A stretch of DNA of 64,000 nt, from NCBI RefSeq assembly GCF_000718005.1, contig NZ_JODV01000011.1. The stretch is one strand, 5' to 3'. Source of the stretch: Actinoalloteichus_B caeruleus. GTDB lineage: Bacteria; Actinomycetota; Actinomycetes; Mycobacteriales; Pseudonocardiaceae. The notes below the pieces were generated by a model. The model was given only the letters and a program-made list of their open reading frames with translations, had not been told where the DNA came from and made no database searches. This document shows, one piece after another, positions 17,242-25,736 of this stretch (the stretch's first letter is position 1; every line of letters begins with the position of its first letter). The position numbers and the translations under genes are program-made.

Positions 17242-19494
17242 TCACCGGCCGGCCAGCGGTTCCCGGCTGGCGGAGCGGAGGGCGGGACCGGCCGTGGCGG
17301 CGGCGACCACCGCGGCCAGCGATCCCACGGCGACGGGCAGCACCAGCCAGCCGTTCGGCGAGGGGGCCAGGTCCCACCGCGACAGCACCGCCGCTCCCAC
17401 GAGGAATCCCGCGCCGGAGGCCACGAGGCTCGCCACCAGCCTCGGCACCGCCGCCTCCAGCCGCGACGCCCGCCTCAGGGCCCGCACCGAGGCCCCCGCC
17501 GCCACCAGGGCCCCGATCGTCCGCCGCCGGTCCGTGATCGACCCGGCGGCGCTCAACGCGGCCCCGCACCCCGCGAGCAGCCCGGCCCCCAGCAGACCGA
17601 GCGCCGCGGCCCAGCGCAGCTCCTCGTGGAGCTGGTCCGCCACGGCCCTCCGCTGGGCGCCGCTGTCGACGGCGAGGCCGGGCGCGGCCCCTCCCAGGAC
17701 CCCCCTGGTCGCCTCCCTGGTCCCGGAGGTCGTGGTCACCAGCACGGCGGCCTCGGTGAGCGCGCCGGGGTCGGCCAGCGCCGACGGGTCGACCAGCGCC
17801 CAGCCCTCCGCCGGCGGTGCTCCGTCCCGCTCCACCCGGCGGACCAGCTGATCCCCGCCCGCCAAGGCCAGCTGGTCACCCACCAGGGCACCGCCGCCAG
17901 CCGAGTGCCGCACCACCCGGGGGCGGACGTCCGCCGCCCGGCCGCCGCCGAGGAGCACTGCTGGGGATCCGGCGCAGTCCCCGGCGCGGACCCGGCCGAA
18001 GGGGACGGCCTCGGCGCAGGGCAGCACGAGCGCGTCCCACCGCGCGAGCCCGTGGCCCGCCACGGTCGCCAGTCCCGCGACGGCGACGGTGGCCTCGATC
18101 CCCCGCTCGTCGAGACCGGTGCGGACGGCGTCGGCGATGGGCACGGCCCGGGTGCTGGGCAGGTCGACGGTGAGGACGGAGTCGGCCACCGGACGCTCAC
18201 CTGAGGTGGGACCGGGTGGGTTGGACAGCAGGGTGAGGGTGGTCGACGCCAGGAACACGGTCAGGACAAGCCCGGCCCCGGTGCGGTACGCGCCCACGGG
18301 GTCGGCCAGCAGCCGGCGGCCGGCCAGCAGTGCGGCCGGTCCACGCCAGAGCCGCGCGAAGGCACCACCGAGCGCGGCTGCCAGTGAGGGGCCGACGAGG
18401 GACACCGACAGGGGGAAGGCCACCAGCCCCAGCACCGCCAGCGGGAGCGCGTGCTCCCCCGACGCGTTCACCCCCCACAGGAGGACCGCCAGGGCGAGCA
18501 CGGGCGCCACCCACCGCCACGGGGACGGCCGTTCCCACCGCCGCTCGCCGGCCGAGCCCCACGGCGACCGCGCCGCCCGGCGCGTTCCCACCACCGAGGC
18601 GGTCACGACACCCAGGGGCACCAGGACGGCCACGAGGAGCGTCATCGGACCGGGGGGCGCCAGGTCGTCCGGCGACCAAGGGCCGTCCCGCCACGGCACC
18701 AGTGCGGCCAGCGCGCGCAGCGGGGCACCCGCCACCAGGCCGGCCGCCGTGCCGAGGACGCCCGCCACCGCGGCTCCGGTCGCCGCCATCGCTGTGACCT
18801 GCCAGGGAGTGGCTCCCGAGAGCCGGAACGCCGCGAGCCGCCGGGACCGGCGGGCCGCCGCCAGCCGGGCGGCCGAGGCGATCAGCACCAGGCAGGGCAC
18901 ACCGAGGGCCACGACGCCGAGGCCGGCGACGGCGAGCAGCGGGAGGTCGGGCTCGCCGCCGTGGACCGCCAGGCCGGGGACGGCGGCGGAGAAGGCCGGC
19001 AGCGTCCCCGGTTCGTGGCCGACCAGCGCGAGCAGCTGGTCGGGGTGCGCCAGAGCGGCCTCCTCGACCGTCCCGACCACCTCGCCGTCGAACCGCACGG
19101 CCAGGTCCTGGTACGGGAGGTCGGCCGCGAGCTCCGCCAGCGCCGAGGACATCAGCACCTCGCCGGGTTCGGGGAAGCGCGGCACACCCGGGGGGACGGG
19201 GATCGTGTCGGGGGAGATGTCCCCTCTGGCCGGGGCCACGTCGATCCTGGTGATGGCGCGGTCGCCGACGACGTCCGGCGTGGTGAGCACGAGCGCGCGA
19301 GCCGGCCGGGCGCCGTCGTCGGCAGGGTGTTGCCAGGACGCGCGGGCCGAGCGGTCCAACGCGGCTGACGGGAGGGTGACCAGGAGGGTGATCAGCGCGG
19401 TGGTGGCTGCGACCCCCAGTGCGGTGAGCAAGGTCGCGACCAGGGCGCGCCGGTCGGCCACCAGGACCCGCAGCGCCAGGCGGACGGCGTTCAC
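17242..19494 (-). CDS. ABC exporter membrane subunit, FtsX/MacB-like
   Basis: 750 residues with about ten hydrophobic segments in the FtsX arrangement: an N-terminal helix (ALVATLLTALGVAATTALITLLV), a large extracytoplasmic domain (about residues 50-220), a helix bundle, a second extracytoplasmic domain (about 450-600), and three C-terminal helices. GTG 19494 overlaps the ATPase stop (GTGA). The upstream frame is much longer because the high GC leaves it open, but the homologous protein begins here. With the ATPase at 19491 it forms an exporter or envelope-stress ABC complex. A NarL-type two-component system is divergently encoded, a common pairing for antibiotic- or peptide-responsive exporters. 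Confidence 0.85.
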   Translation of the reverse strand: MNAVRLALRVLVADRRALVATLLTALGVAATTALITLLVTLPSAALDRSARASWQHPADDGARPARALVLTTPDVVGDRAITRIDVAPARGDISPDTIPVPPGVPRFPEPGEVLMSSALAELAADLPYQDLAVRFDGEVVGTVEEAALAHPDQLLALVGHEPGTLPAFSAAVPGLAVHGGEPDLPLLAVAGLGVVALGVPCLVLIASAARLAAARRSRRLAAFRLSGATPWQVTAMAATGAAVAGVLGTAAGLVAGAPLRALAALVPWRDGPWSPDDLAPPGPMTLLVAVLVPLGVVTASVVGTRRAARSPWGSAGERRWERPSPWRWVAPVLALAVLLWGVNASGEHALPLAVLGLVAFPLSVSLVGPSLAAALGGAFARLWRGPAALLAGRRLLADPVGAYRTGAGLVLTVFLASTTLTLLSNPPGPTSGERPVADSVLTVDLPSTRAVPIADAVRTGLDERGIEATVAVAGLATVAGHGLARWDALVLPCAEAVPFGRVRAGDCAGSPAVLLGGGRAADVRPRVVRHSAGGGALVGDQLALAGGDQLVRRVERDGAPPAEGWALVDPSALADPGALTEAAVLVTTTSGTREATRGVLGGAAPGLAVDSGAQRRAVADQLHEELRWAAALGLLGAGLLAGCGAALSAAGSITDRRRTIGALVAAGASVRALRRASRLEAAVPRLVASLVASGAGFLVGAAVLSRWDLAPSPNGWLVLPVAVGSLAAVVAAATAGPALRSASREPLAGR

Positions 19495-20207
19495 GCGCAC
19501 GCCCGCTCCGCGCTGAGCCGCCCGTCCCGCAGGACCAGCCGCCGGCTCGCCAGGGCGGCCACCGAGGAGTCGTGGGTGACCAGGACGACGGCCGCCCCGG
19601 TCGTGTGGGCGGCGTCCAGCATCGCGTCGACGGTGTCCCGCCCGGTCCCGCTGTCCAGGGCGCCGGTGGGTTCGTCGGCGAAGACCACCCGGGGTGAGTG
19701 ACCGAGCGCTCGGGCGACGGCCACCCGCTGGGCCTGCCCGCCGGTCAGCTCGCGGGGCCGGTGGCCCGTCAGGTCGCCGAGTCCCAGCCGGTTCAGCCAG
19801 GTGCCGGCGGTCTCGGTCGCCCTTGCCCGGGAGACGCCGGCCAGCAGCAGCGGCAACGCGGCGTTCTCCAACGCCGTCAGCTCGGGGACCAACATGCCGC
19901 CCTGGAACACGAAACCGAAGGCCCGCCGCCGCAGCTCGCTCCGCCTCCGCTCGCTGAGCGAGTCGATCCGGTGGCCGTCCAGGATGACGGTGCCCTGGTC
20001 GGGCGGCAGGATTCCCGCCAGGACGTGGAGGAGGCTGGTCTTGCCCGAGCCGGAGGGGCCGACGACCGCCACGACCTCCCCGGCCCGGATCCCGAGGTCG
20101 ACGTCCCGCAGCGCGACGGTGCGCCCGTAGCGTTTCGTCAGTCCACTGCCCCGCAGCACGGTGTCGCCCCGACCGGATCCGCCGAGGTGGGCGCCGGCGT
20201 TCACCAC
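19491..20207 (-). CDS. ABC transporter ATP-binding protein, LolD/MacB-type
   Basis: 238 residues from GTG 20207 (GGGGA five bases upstream). Walker A GPSGSGKTS near residue 48, Q-loop FVFQGGMLVPELTALENAALPLLLAG, signature ELTGGQAQRVAVARAL, Walker B VVFADEPTGALD, and the H-loop VTHD. The FQ-x-LVPELTALENV-like block is characteristic of the MacB/LolD group that pairs with FtsX-type permeases. It is the first gene of a two-gene operon with the permease at 17242. Confidence 0.9.
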   Translation of the reverse strand: MVNAGAHLGGSGRGDTVLRGSGLTKRYGRTVALRDVDLGIRAGEVVAVVGPSGSGKTSLLHVLAGILPPDQGTVILDGHRIDSLSERRRSELRRRAFGFVFQGGMLVPELTALENAALPLLLAGVSRARATETAGTWLNRLGLGDLTGHRPRELTGGQAQRVAVARALGHSPRVVFADEPTGALDSGTGRDTVDAMLDAAHTTGAAVVLVTHDSSVAALASRRLVLRDGRLSAERACA

Positions 20208-20327
20208 CGTTGTCCCCTTCCCATGACCAAGGCCCGGCGCCCCCCGATGGCGCCGGGCAGGGAGCATCCTGCCGTCCCGCGCCTTCCGCCCACTTCCTCC
20301 TCACGGTCGGGAAGCGCGGTTCTCCCC

Positions 20328-20343
20328 TCGGCCGATCGGCCGA
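20328..20343. promoter_or_regulatory. 16-bp perfect palindrome between ABC exporter and two-component system
   Basis: TCGGCCGATCGGCCGA is fully symmetrical and lies in the 193-bp gap between the divergent starts at 20207 and 20401. It is followed by CGGTCGGCTGACGTCG, which repeats part of the half-site. Likely a response-regulator site controlling one or both operons. Confidence 0.5.
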
Positions 20344-20400
20344 CATCCCGCACCGGTCGGCTGACGTCGCGGGCAGCGGACTTCCGTACCTTGACGTGTT

Positions 20401-21642
20401 GTGGCTTTCCCTCCTCCGCTCACCGAGCCGGCGCCACCGAACCGGAACCTGCGTGGCCTGCTGCGCCAGCAGTGGCCGCTGGTCCTGTTCTTCGGGTTCC
20501 TGCTCACGCTCAGCGGCTACGCCTCCCTCCGGCAGGGGCCGGCCGGGACGCTGGACGCGCTCAGCGCCGCCCTGACGGCCCTGTTCGCCGTGGTGGCGCC
20601 GCGCCGCCCGGTGCAGGCGGCCCTGCTCGGCGCGCTGTCGATCGTCGCCGTCGTCCCGGTCGCCCAGGACGCGTTCCGGGACGGGCTGGAGACCGCGGTG
20701 GCCGGCAACCTGGGGGTGAAGCTGGCGGCGGCGATGGTGTTGACCGCCTACGTGGTGCGGTTCAGCGGTCGGCGGGTCGCCTGGTGGTGCGTCGGAGCGC
20801 TCACCGCCGCCCTGTCCGTGCTGATCACGGTGTCCGGCGGCCCGCGACTGGAACGGGGGCTGGCCACGCTCTTCCAGTTCTCCCCGATCGGCGCGCTGCT
20901 GCTCGTCGTGTCGGTGGTGACCGGCCTCTACTTCAAGAGCCGGGACAGCGAACGACGCCACTCGGTGAGCCAGGAGGTGTCGGCGGCGCAGCAGGCGGAG
21001 CGGATGGCCCTCGCGCGGGAGCTGCACGACGTGGTGGCCCACCACGTGACGGGGATCGTCGTGCAGGCGCAGGCCGCCCGGGTGGTGGCCTCCGACAACC
21101 CCGAGGTGGCGTTGCGGGCGTTGGAGCTGATCGAGCGCAGCGGGGTGGAGTCGCTGGCGGCGATGCGACGGCTGGTGGGCACGATGCGGGGGGCACCGGC
21201 GGCGGGTTCCTCCAACGCCACCGAGCAGGCCACCACCGACCTCGACGCGGACCTGCGGCGGCTCACCGTGGACGCGGCCCGCAACGGCATCCCGGTCATC
21301 CTGGAGATGGACCAGCTCCAGCCGGTTCCCCCGGAGCTCGGCCGGTCGGTGCTGCGGCTGGTGCAGGAGGCGATGACCAACTCGGGCAAGCACGCCGCCG
21401 CGCTGACCTCGGTGGTGGTCCGGGTGGTCGAACGGGACGGCGGCCTGGAGGTGCGGGTCACCGACGACGGCCGGGGCAAGGCCGAGAAACCGGTGGGGGG
21501 TTCCGGGGGCTACGGTCTGGTGGGCATGCGGGAGCGGGTGGAACTGCTCGGGGGGCAGTTCGAGTCGGGGCCCGGCGACTACGGCGGCTGGCGCGTCTGG
21601 GCGTGGCTGCCGATCCGGGCGGAGAACGACTCCGACGGCTAG
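20401..21642 (+). CDS. sensor histidine kinase, HisKA_3 (NarL-system type)
   Basis: 413 residues, start GTG 20401. Five or six transmembrane helices fill residues about 28-180 with very short loops, so the sensor is intramembrane rather than periplasmic. The dimerisation/phosphoacceptor motif is ALARELHDVVAHHVTGIV (His near residue 210). The HATPase has MTNSGKHA (N box variant), VTDDGRG (G1), and GYGLVGMRERVELLGG (G2). It is followed by its response regulator at 21708. The divergent ABC operon is the obvious target and possible co-sensor. Confidence 0.9.
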   Translation: MAFPPPLTEPAPPNRNLRGLLRQQWPLVLFFGFLLTLSGYASLRQGPAGTLDALSAALTALFAVVAPRRPVQAALLGALSIVAVVPVAQDAFRDGLETAVAGNLGVKLAAAMVLTAYVVRFSGRRVAWWCVGALTAALSVLITVSGGPRLERGLATLFQFSPIGALLLVVSVVTGLYFKSRDSERRHSVSQEVSAAQQAERMALARELHDVVAHHVTGIVVQAQAARVVASDNPEVALRALELIERSGVESLAAMRRLVGTMRGAPAAGSSNATEQATTDLDADLRRLTVDAARNGIPVILEMDQLQPVPPELGRSVLRLVQEAMTNSGKHAAALTSVVVRVVERDGGLEVRVTDDGRGKAEKPVGGSGGYGLVGMRERVELLGGQFESGPGDYGGWRVWAWLPIRAENDSDG

Positions 21643-21707
21643 TGGGGGCTCCCGTTCCGGCAGCGAGCAGCAGACGTCTTCCGAACCGACAGACAGCCGA
21701 GGTGCCA

Positions 21708-22361
21708 GTGACGATCAAGGTGCTGATCGCCGACGACCAGGAGATGGTGCGCGCCGGGTTCAGGATGATCCTGGACGCGCAGCAGGACATCGAGGTGGTG
21801 GCCGACGTCTCCAACGGTGTGGACGCGGTCAACCAGGCCAGGGCACTGCGACCCGACGTGTGCCTGATGGACATCCGGATGCCCCGGCTCGACGGGTTGG
21901 AGGCGACCAGGCAGCTGGCGGGGCCGGAGGTCGTCGACCCGGTCAAGGTCGTGGTCGTGACCACCTTCGACCTCGACGAGTACGTCTCCAGCGCCCTGTC
22001 CTACGGGGCCTCGGGCTTCCTGCTCAAGGACGCGGGGCCGGCCCTGCTGGTGGAGGCGGTGCGGGCGGCGGTGCGCGGCGACGCCCTGGTGTCGCCGCAG
22101 ATCACGGTGCGCCTGCTCCAGCACTACCAGTCGGGGCGCCGCACCAGCCAGCGCCGCCCGGACGTCTCCCTCACCGACCGGGAGCTGGACGTGGTGCGGG
22201 CGGTGGCGAACGGGCTGACCAACACCGAGATCGGCGGGAAGCTGTTCATGTCGCTGTCGACGGTGAAGACGCACCTGGCCTCGGTGCAGGGGAAGTTGGG
22301 CGCGCGGAACCGCGTCGAGGTGGCCGCCTGGGCCTGGCGTTCCGGCCTGATGGAGGACTGA
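21708..22361 (+). CDS. response regulator, NarL/FixJ family
   Basis: 217 residues from GTG 21708 (GTG 21702 also possible). The receiver domain has the acidic pair DD near residues 9-10, the phosphoacceptor in CLMDIRMPRLDG (Asp near 54), VVTTF, and FLLKDAG (Lys near 105). The C-terminal LuxR-type HTH contains LTDRELDVVRAVANGLTNTEIGGKLFMSLSTVKTHL. A short GGGGC-AGGA-GCCCC hairpin follows at 22364-22377. It is the partner of the kinase at 20401 and the probable binder of the palindrome at 20328. Confidence 0.92.
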   Translation: MTIKVLIADDQEMVRAGFRMILDAQQDIEVVADVSNGVDAVNQARALRPDVCLMDIRMPRLDGLEATRQLAGPEVVDPVKVVVVTTFDLDEYVSSALSYGASGFLLKDAGPALLVEAVRAAVRGDALVSPQITVRLLQHYQSGRRTSQRRPDVSLTDRELDVVRAVANGLTNTEIGGKLFMSLSTVKTHLASVQGKLGARNRVEVAAWAWRSGLMED

Positions 22362-22489
22362 CGGGGGCAGGAGCCCCAGACTCCTCCCGCGCCAGCGCAC
22401 TCCTGTCTACAGGGGACAGTAGGCGAAATGGTCGTGAGGTCGTCACCCTGGGTGTTCGCGCGACTCGCCAGGGCTAGTAGCGTGACGCC

Positions 22490-22909
22490 GTGTCCATTCC
22501 TGTTCGGGCCGGCGATCTGTCCCGGAGCTGCCGGCAGCTCCGGGAGGCGGCCGACGCCATCAAGGAGAGTCCCCCGGCGCACCTCCTGCGGTACTACGCG
22601 GCGGAGTGCGGGCTGAAACACGCGCTGCTCCGCCGGCGGAACGGCCGGACCACCGATGACCTGCCGCCCCAGCAGAGGAAGGGCGAGAGCGGGCACGACC
22701 TGCGGTCCCTCGCCAAGGAGCTCCGGCTGGCCGATGCCGACTACCGGGAACTGCGCGCCTGCCGGCGACACGGGTCCGGTTCCGTCCGGCACCACGAGCT
22801 GCACGAGGCGTGGCGGTACGGGGTGCGGCTGGACGCGGAGGAGGAACGGAGGGCCGTGGCAGCACTCGACCGGCTCGTCCAGTGGGCCGTCAAGGAGGGA
22901 GGCTCGTGA
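22490..22909 (+). CDS. HEPN-like small protein, coupled to KGGVGR ATPase
   Basis: 139 residues, start GTG 22490, possibly leaderless (TAGTAGC lies ten bases upstream and no ribosome site is seen). All-helical, with HEPN-type signatures: LRYYAAECGLKHALL (residues 33-47), GHDLRSLAKELRL (68-80), and AWRYGVRL (107-114). An R89-A-C-R-R-H94 segment fits the Rx4-6H ribonuclease motif, although the usual polar residue after Arg is Ala, and a placement just before the last helix is only approximate. GTGA overlap with the next gene means the two are translated together. HEPN proteins next to large NTPases often act as RNase effectors in phage defence. Family assignment is by motif reading only. Confidence 0.55.
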   Translation: MSIPVRAGDLSRSCRQLREAADAIKESPPAHLLRYYAAECGLKHALLRRRNGRTTDDLPPQQRKGESGHDLRSLAKELRLADADYRELRACRRHGSGSVRHHELHEAWRYGVRLDAEEERRAVAALDRLVQWAVKEGGS

Positions 22910-25686
22910 CCACGACCGAGAACTGGCACCCCGAGGCGCCCACGTTCTTCACCTGGTTCGACGTGGAGCAGTGGTTCCGGGACCTGGCGGCCGAGGGGGA
23001 GTGGCCGGAGTGGCTGGTGGAGGTGGACGCCTACTGGGATTCCCTGGAGCTGACGCTCGACCAGCAGGTCACCTTCGGACAGGTCTGGGACTACCTCGGC
23101 GACACCCTGGGCCGCCTCACCGTCGACCGGGAGGCGGAGCGGCTGCTGCTCGAGGATGGCGGCGTCGACGGTGCGAACGGGCTCGATGTCGTCCTGACCC
23201 GCGCGGCCCCGGACCACGACTCGGGAAGGCGGTATCGCCGGCCGAAGTGGAACGAGAACCGGGTGACCAGGGAGGTCGGTGAGGCACTGCCACGACCGAA
23301 CAACGCCGAACTGCCGCACGGCGTCAACGTGGCGGCCTTCCACTCCTTCAAGGGAGGCGTGGGGCGGACCACGCACTGCGTGGCGACCGCGCGGGCCGTC
23401 GCCGCGAGCGGGCAGCGGGTGCTGCTGGTGGACGCCGACCTGGAGGCACCGGGGATCACCTGGATGCTGGAGGCGCAGGGCAACCGCATCACCTTCTCCT
23501 TCGAGGACTTCCTCGCCCTGCTGCACGGGGCCGACGAACCGGACCGCGCCGTCGCCGTGGCCAGGAGGCACCTCGCCAACCAGGAGATCGACGGGGTCCT
23601 GCTGCTGCCGGCCCGGCGCGACCCGAACCGGACCGAACCACCTCGCCTGGCGCCGGGCGACCTGCTGACCCCCAGCCGCTCCCGCTACTTCCTCACCGAA
23701 TCCCTGGCGAGGCTCGCCCACGCACTCGGTGCGGGCACCGCCCTGGTGGACCTGCGCGCCGGGGCGAGCGAGTTGAGCGCGCCGGCGCTGCTCGACCCCC
23801 GCGTGCACCGCGTGTTCGTCACCACGGCCAGCGACCAGTCCGTCCGGGGCACGGTGGCAATGCTGGACGAGGTGCGCCGCCGGGCGCCCAGCACCGCGGA
23901 GGACGACCCGGTCCCGACCGTGATCGTCACCCAGTACCAGAACTCGGTGCACGACGGCGTCGTGGAGGACGCGGCGGCGCGGCTCGCCGAGGCTGTCACC
24001 CGGATCATGAAGGGCGGGGCGGGGGCGGAGGAGGTGGCCGGGGAGGAGGACCCGACCACCGAGCTGCTGGTCACGACACCGCTCCGGAGTCCGTTCTCGC
24101 CGGGGCTGCTGGCGCTCCCCGCCTCCTGGGACGGGGTCGCCGCCGCCAGCGACCGGGCTGGCCTGGGGCGCGTCGTGGCCGGCCTCGCCGACAACCTCCG
24201 TGCCGGGGCCACCCCGGAGCCGGTGGCGGACGTGTCGCCCTCGGATCGGCCCAGCCTGCCGGACCGCCGCCGCTGGTTGGCCGAGCGGGCCCAGTTGCTG
24301 ACCTACGCCGAAACCGCGATGAAGCGGGACGAGGATGCCGGTTTCCTCCGTACCAACTCCCTCGTGAACCTGGCCTCGGCGCACCGCACCGAGGCCCCGG
24401 TCGAGGTGGTCGTGGGGGCGAAGGGGTCCGGGAAGACCTTCACCTTCCTGTCCCTGTGCCGACGGCGGACCTGGGGCGCCTTCGGCGCAGACCTGGGTGT
24501 CCGGGACATCGAGCTGGACGCGGACATCGTTCCGGTCCTGTCCTCCCAGAACCTCACCGATGGCATCGGGCAGGACATCGACGAGATCCGCCGCTCGGCC
24601 GTGAACCGGCTGGCCAGCGTGGAGGGGGCCGAGGTCGAGGTTCCCGCGTGTGACCCCAAGGAGTTCATCGACGAGAAGCTGAAGGAGGACCGGACCGACG
24701 GCGACTGGCGGCGGATCTGGCTCACCGTCCTCGCCGGCTCGGTGGGGATCCCGGCGGAGCCCGACACCGCCGAGGACTACCTGGTGGAGCTGGCCCGGAG
24801 GCGCAGCGCGATCTTCGTGGTCGACGGCCTGGAGGACCTTTTCCAGGGGATCAGCCGGGAGTCCCGCCAACAGCAGGCGCTCCGGGTGTTGCTGACCACC
24901 TGCATGGAGTGGATGCGCAAGCTCCGGGGCCGGCCGCTCGGGCTGGTCATCTTCGTCCGGCGGGATCTCGTGCGGTACGCCATCACCCAGAACACGGCGC
25001 AGTTCCTCGCGCGTTACCAGCAGTTCGAGCTGCGCTGGGACCAGGTGGAGGCGCTGCGGCTGGTGGCGTGGGTCTGCCATCACTCCCGCGCGTTGCCGAT
25101 GGCGAGCGAGGACCTCGTGCAGTCGGCTGGTCACGACGTCCTCTCCGAGCACCTCCTCTCGTTGTGGGGGGAGCGGCTGGGTTCCGCGCGGAGCAGGGAG
25201 GCGGGCTCGCAGGCCTGGTTCCTCGCCGCGTTGTCCGACTTCAACCAGCAGATCCAGGCCCGGGACATCGTCTTCTTCCTCAAGGAGGCGGCGGAGAAGT
25301 CCGCCGACGACCCCGTGCCGACGAAATGGACCGACCGGTTGTTGACGCCGATGTCCATGCGCCGGGCGTTGCCGGCGTGCAGCCGGCAGAAGATCGAGGC
25401 GATCGAGCAGGAGATCTTCGCCATCGAGCCCATCTTCACGCGGATGCGGACCCTCGACCACGAGATGCGGAAGGTGCCGTTCCGGCGGGAGGACGTCGGG
25501 CTGAGCCTGGAGGACATCGCCCTGCTGGAGTCGAACGGGGTGGTGTTCCTCGTGGAGAACGAGTACTGGATGCCCGAGATCTACCGGCACGGGCTGAACT
25601 TCAAGGCGACCACCCGCCGACCCAGGGTGCTGGGTGTGGCGAAGCTGGTGCGCGGCTCGTCCCCCGGGGGCGCGGGACGGCGCTGA
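22906..25686 (+). CDS. KGGVGR-motif variant ATPase with second P-loop NTPase domain
   Basis: 926 residues, start GTG 22906 inside the GTGA overlap. Residues 1-130 form an acidic Trp-rich N-terminal domain with no recognised match. Residues 140-420 are a ParA/MinD-like ATPase with the variant Walker A FKGGVGRTT (148-156; Arg replaces the usual Lys/Gly-Lys) and LLVDADLEAPG (Walker A' aspartates). Residues 480-800 are a second P-loop module with GAKGSGKT (504-511) and Walker B AIFVVDGLEDLF near 636. The C-terminal 130 residues look helical with a winged-helix-like end. The two-NTPase architecture and a HEPN-like partner suggest a sensor/switch plus effector. A strong bidirectional terminator follows. 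Confidence 0.8.
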   Translation: MTTTENWHPEAPTFFTWFDVEQWFRDLAAEGEWPEWLVEVDAYWDSLELTLDQQVTFGQVWDYLGDTLGRLTVDREAERLLLEDGGVDGANGLDVVLTRAAPDHDSGRRYRRPKWNENRVTREVGEALPRPNNAELPHGVNVAAFHSFKGGVGRTTHCVATARAVAASGQRVLLVDADLEAPGITWMLEAQGNRITFSFEDFLALLHGADEPDRAVAVARRHLANQEIDGVLLLPARRDPNRTEPPRLAPGDLLTPSRSRYFLTESLARLAHALGAGTALVDLRAGASELSAPALLDPRVHRVFVTTASDQSVRGTVAMLDEVRRRAPSTAEDDPVPTVIVTQYQNSVHDGVVEDAAARLAEAVTRIMKGGAGAEEVAGEEDPTTELLVTTPLRSPFSPGLLALPASWDGVAAASDRAGLGRVVAGLADNLRAGATPEPVADVSPSDRPSLPDRRRWLAERAQLLTYAETAMKRDEDAGFLRTNSLVNLASAHRTEAPVEVVVGAKGSGKTFTFLSLCRRRTWGAFGADLGVRDIELDADIVPVLSSQNLTDGIGQDIDEIRRSAVNRLASVEGAEVEVPACDPKEFIDEKLKEDRTDGDWRRIWLTVLAGSVGIPAEPDTAEDYLVELARRRSAIFVVDGLEDLFQGISRESRQQQALRVLLTTCMEWMRKLRGRPLGLVIFVRRDLVRYAITQNTAQFLARYQQFELRWDQVEALRLVAWVCHHSRALPMASEDLVQSAGHDVLSEHLLSLWGERLGSARSREAGSQAWFLAALSDFNQQIQARDIVFFLKEAAEKSADDPVPTKWTDRLLTPMSMRRALPACSRQKIEAIEQEIFAIEPIFTRMRTLDHEMRKVPFRREDVGLSLEDIALLESNGVVFLVENEYWMPEIYRHGLNFKATTRRPRVLGVAKLVRGSSPGGAGRR

Positions 25687-25694
25687 CGGGAGCG

Positions 25695-25730
25695 GGTGGG
25701 AGGGGCGCCGCGCGGGACGCCCCTCCCACC
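25695..25730. terminator. bidirectional intrinsic terminator
   Basis: Perfect 13-bp stem, GGTGGGAGGGGCG (25695-25707) pairing with CGCCCCTCCCACC (25718-25730), 10-nt loop, between the convergent ATPase and Fe-S reductase genes. Confidence 0.85.
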
Positions 25731-25736
25731 GCCGTC

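Noticed and set aside
17242..21393. A single 1383-codon frame on the minus strand covering the FtsX-like permease and DNA upstream
   Set aside because: Only the part from GTG 19494 matches a protein family; the upstream part is antisense to the ATPase frame and the histidine kinase gene and is just an open frame in GC-rich DNA.
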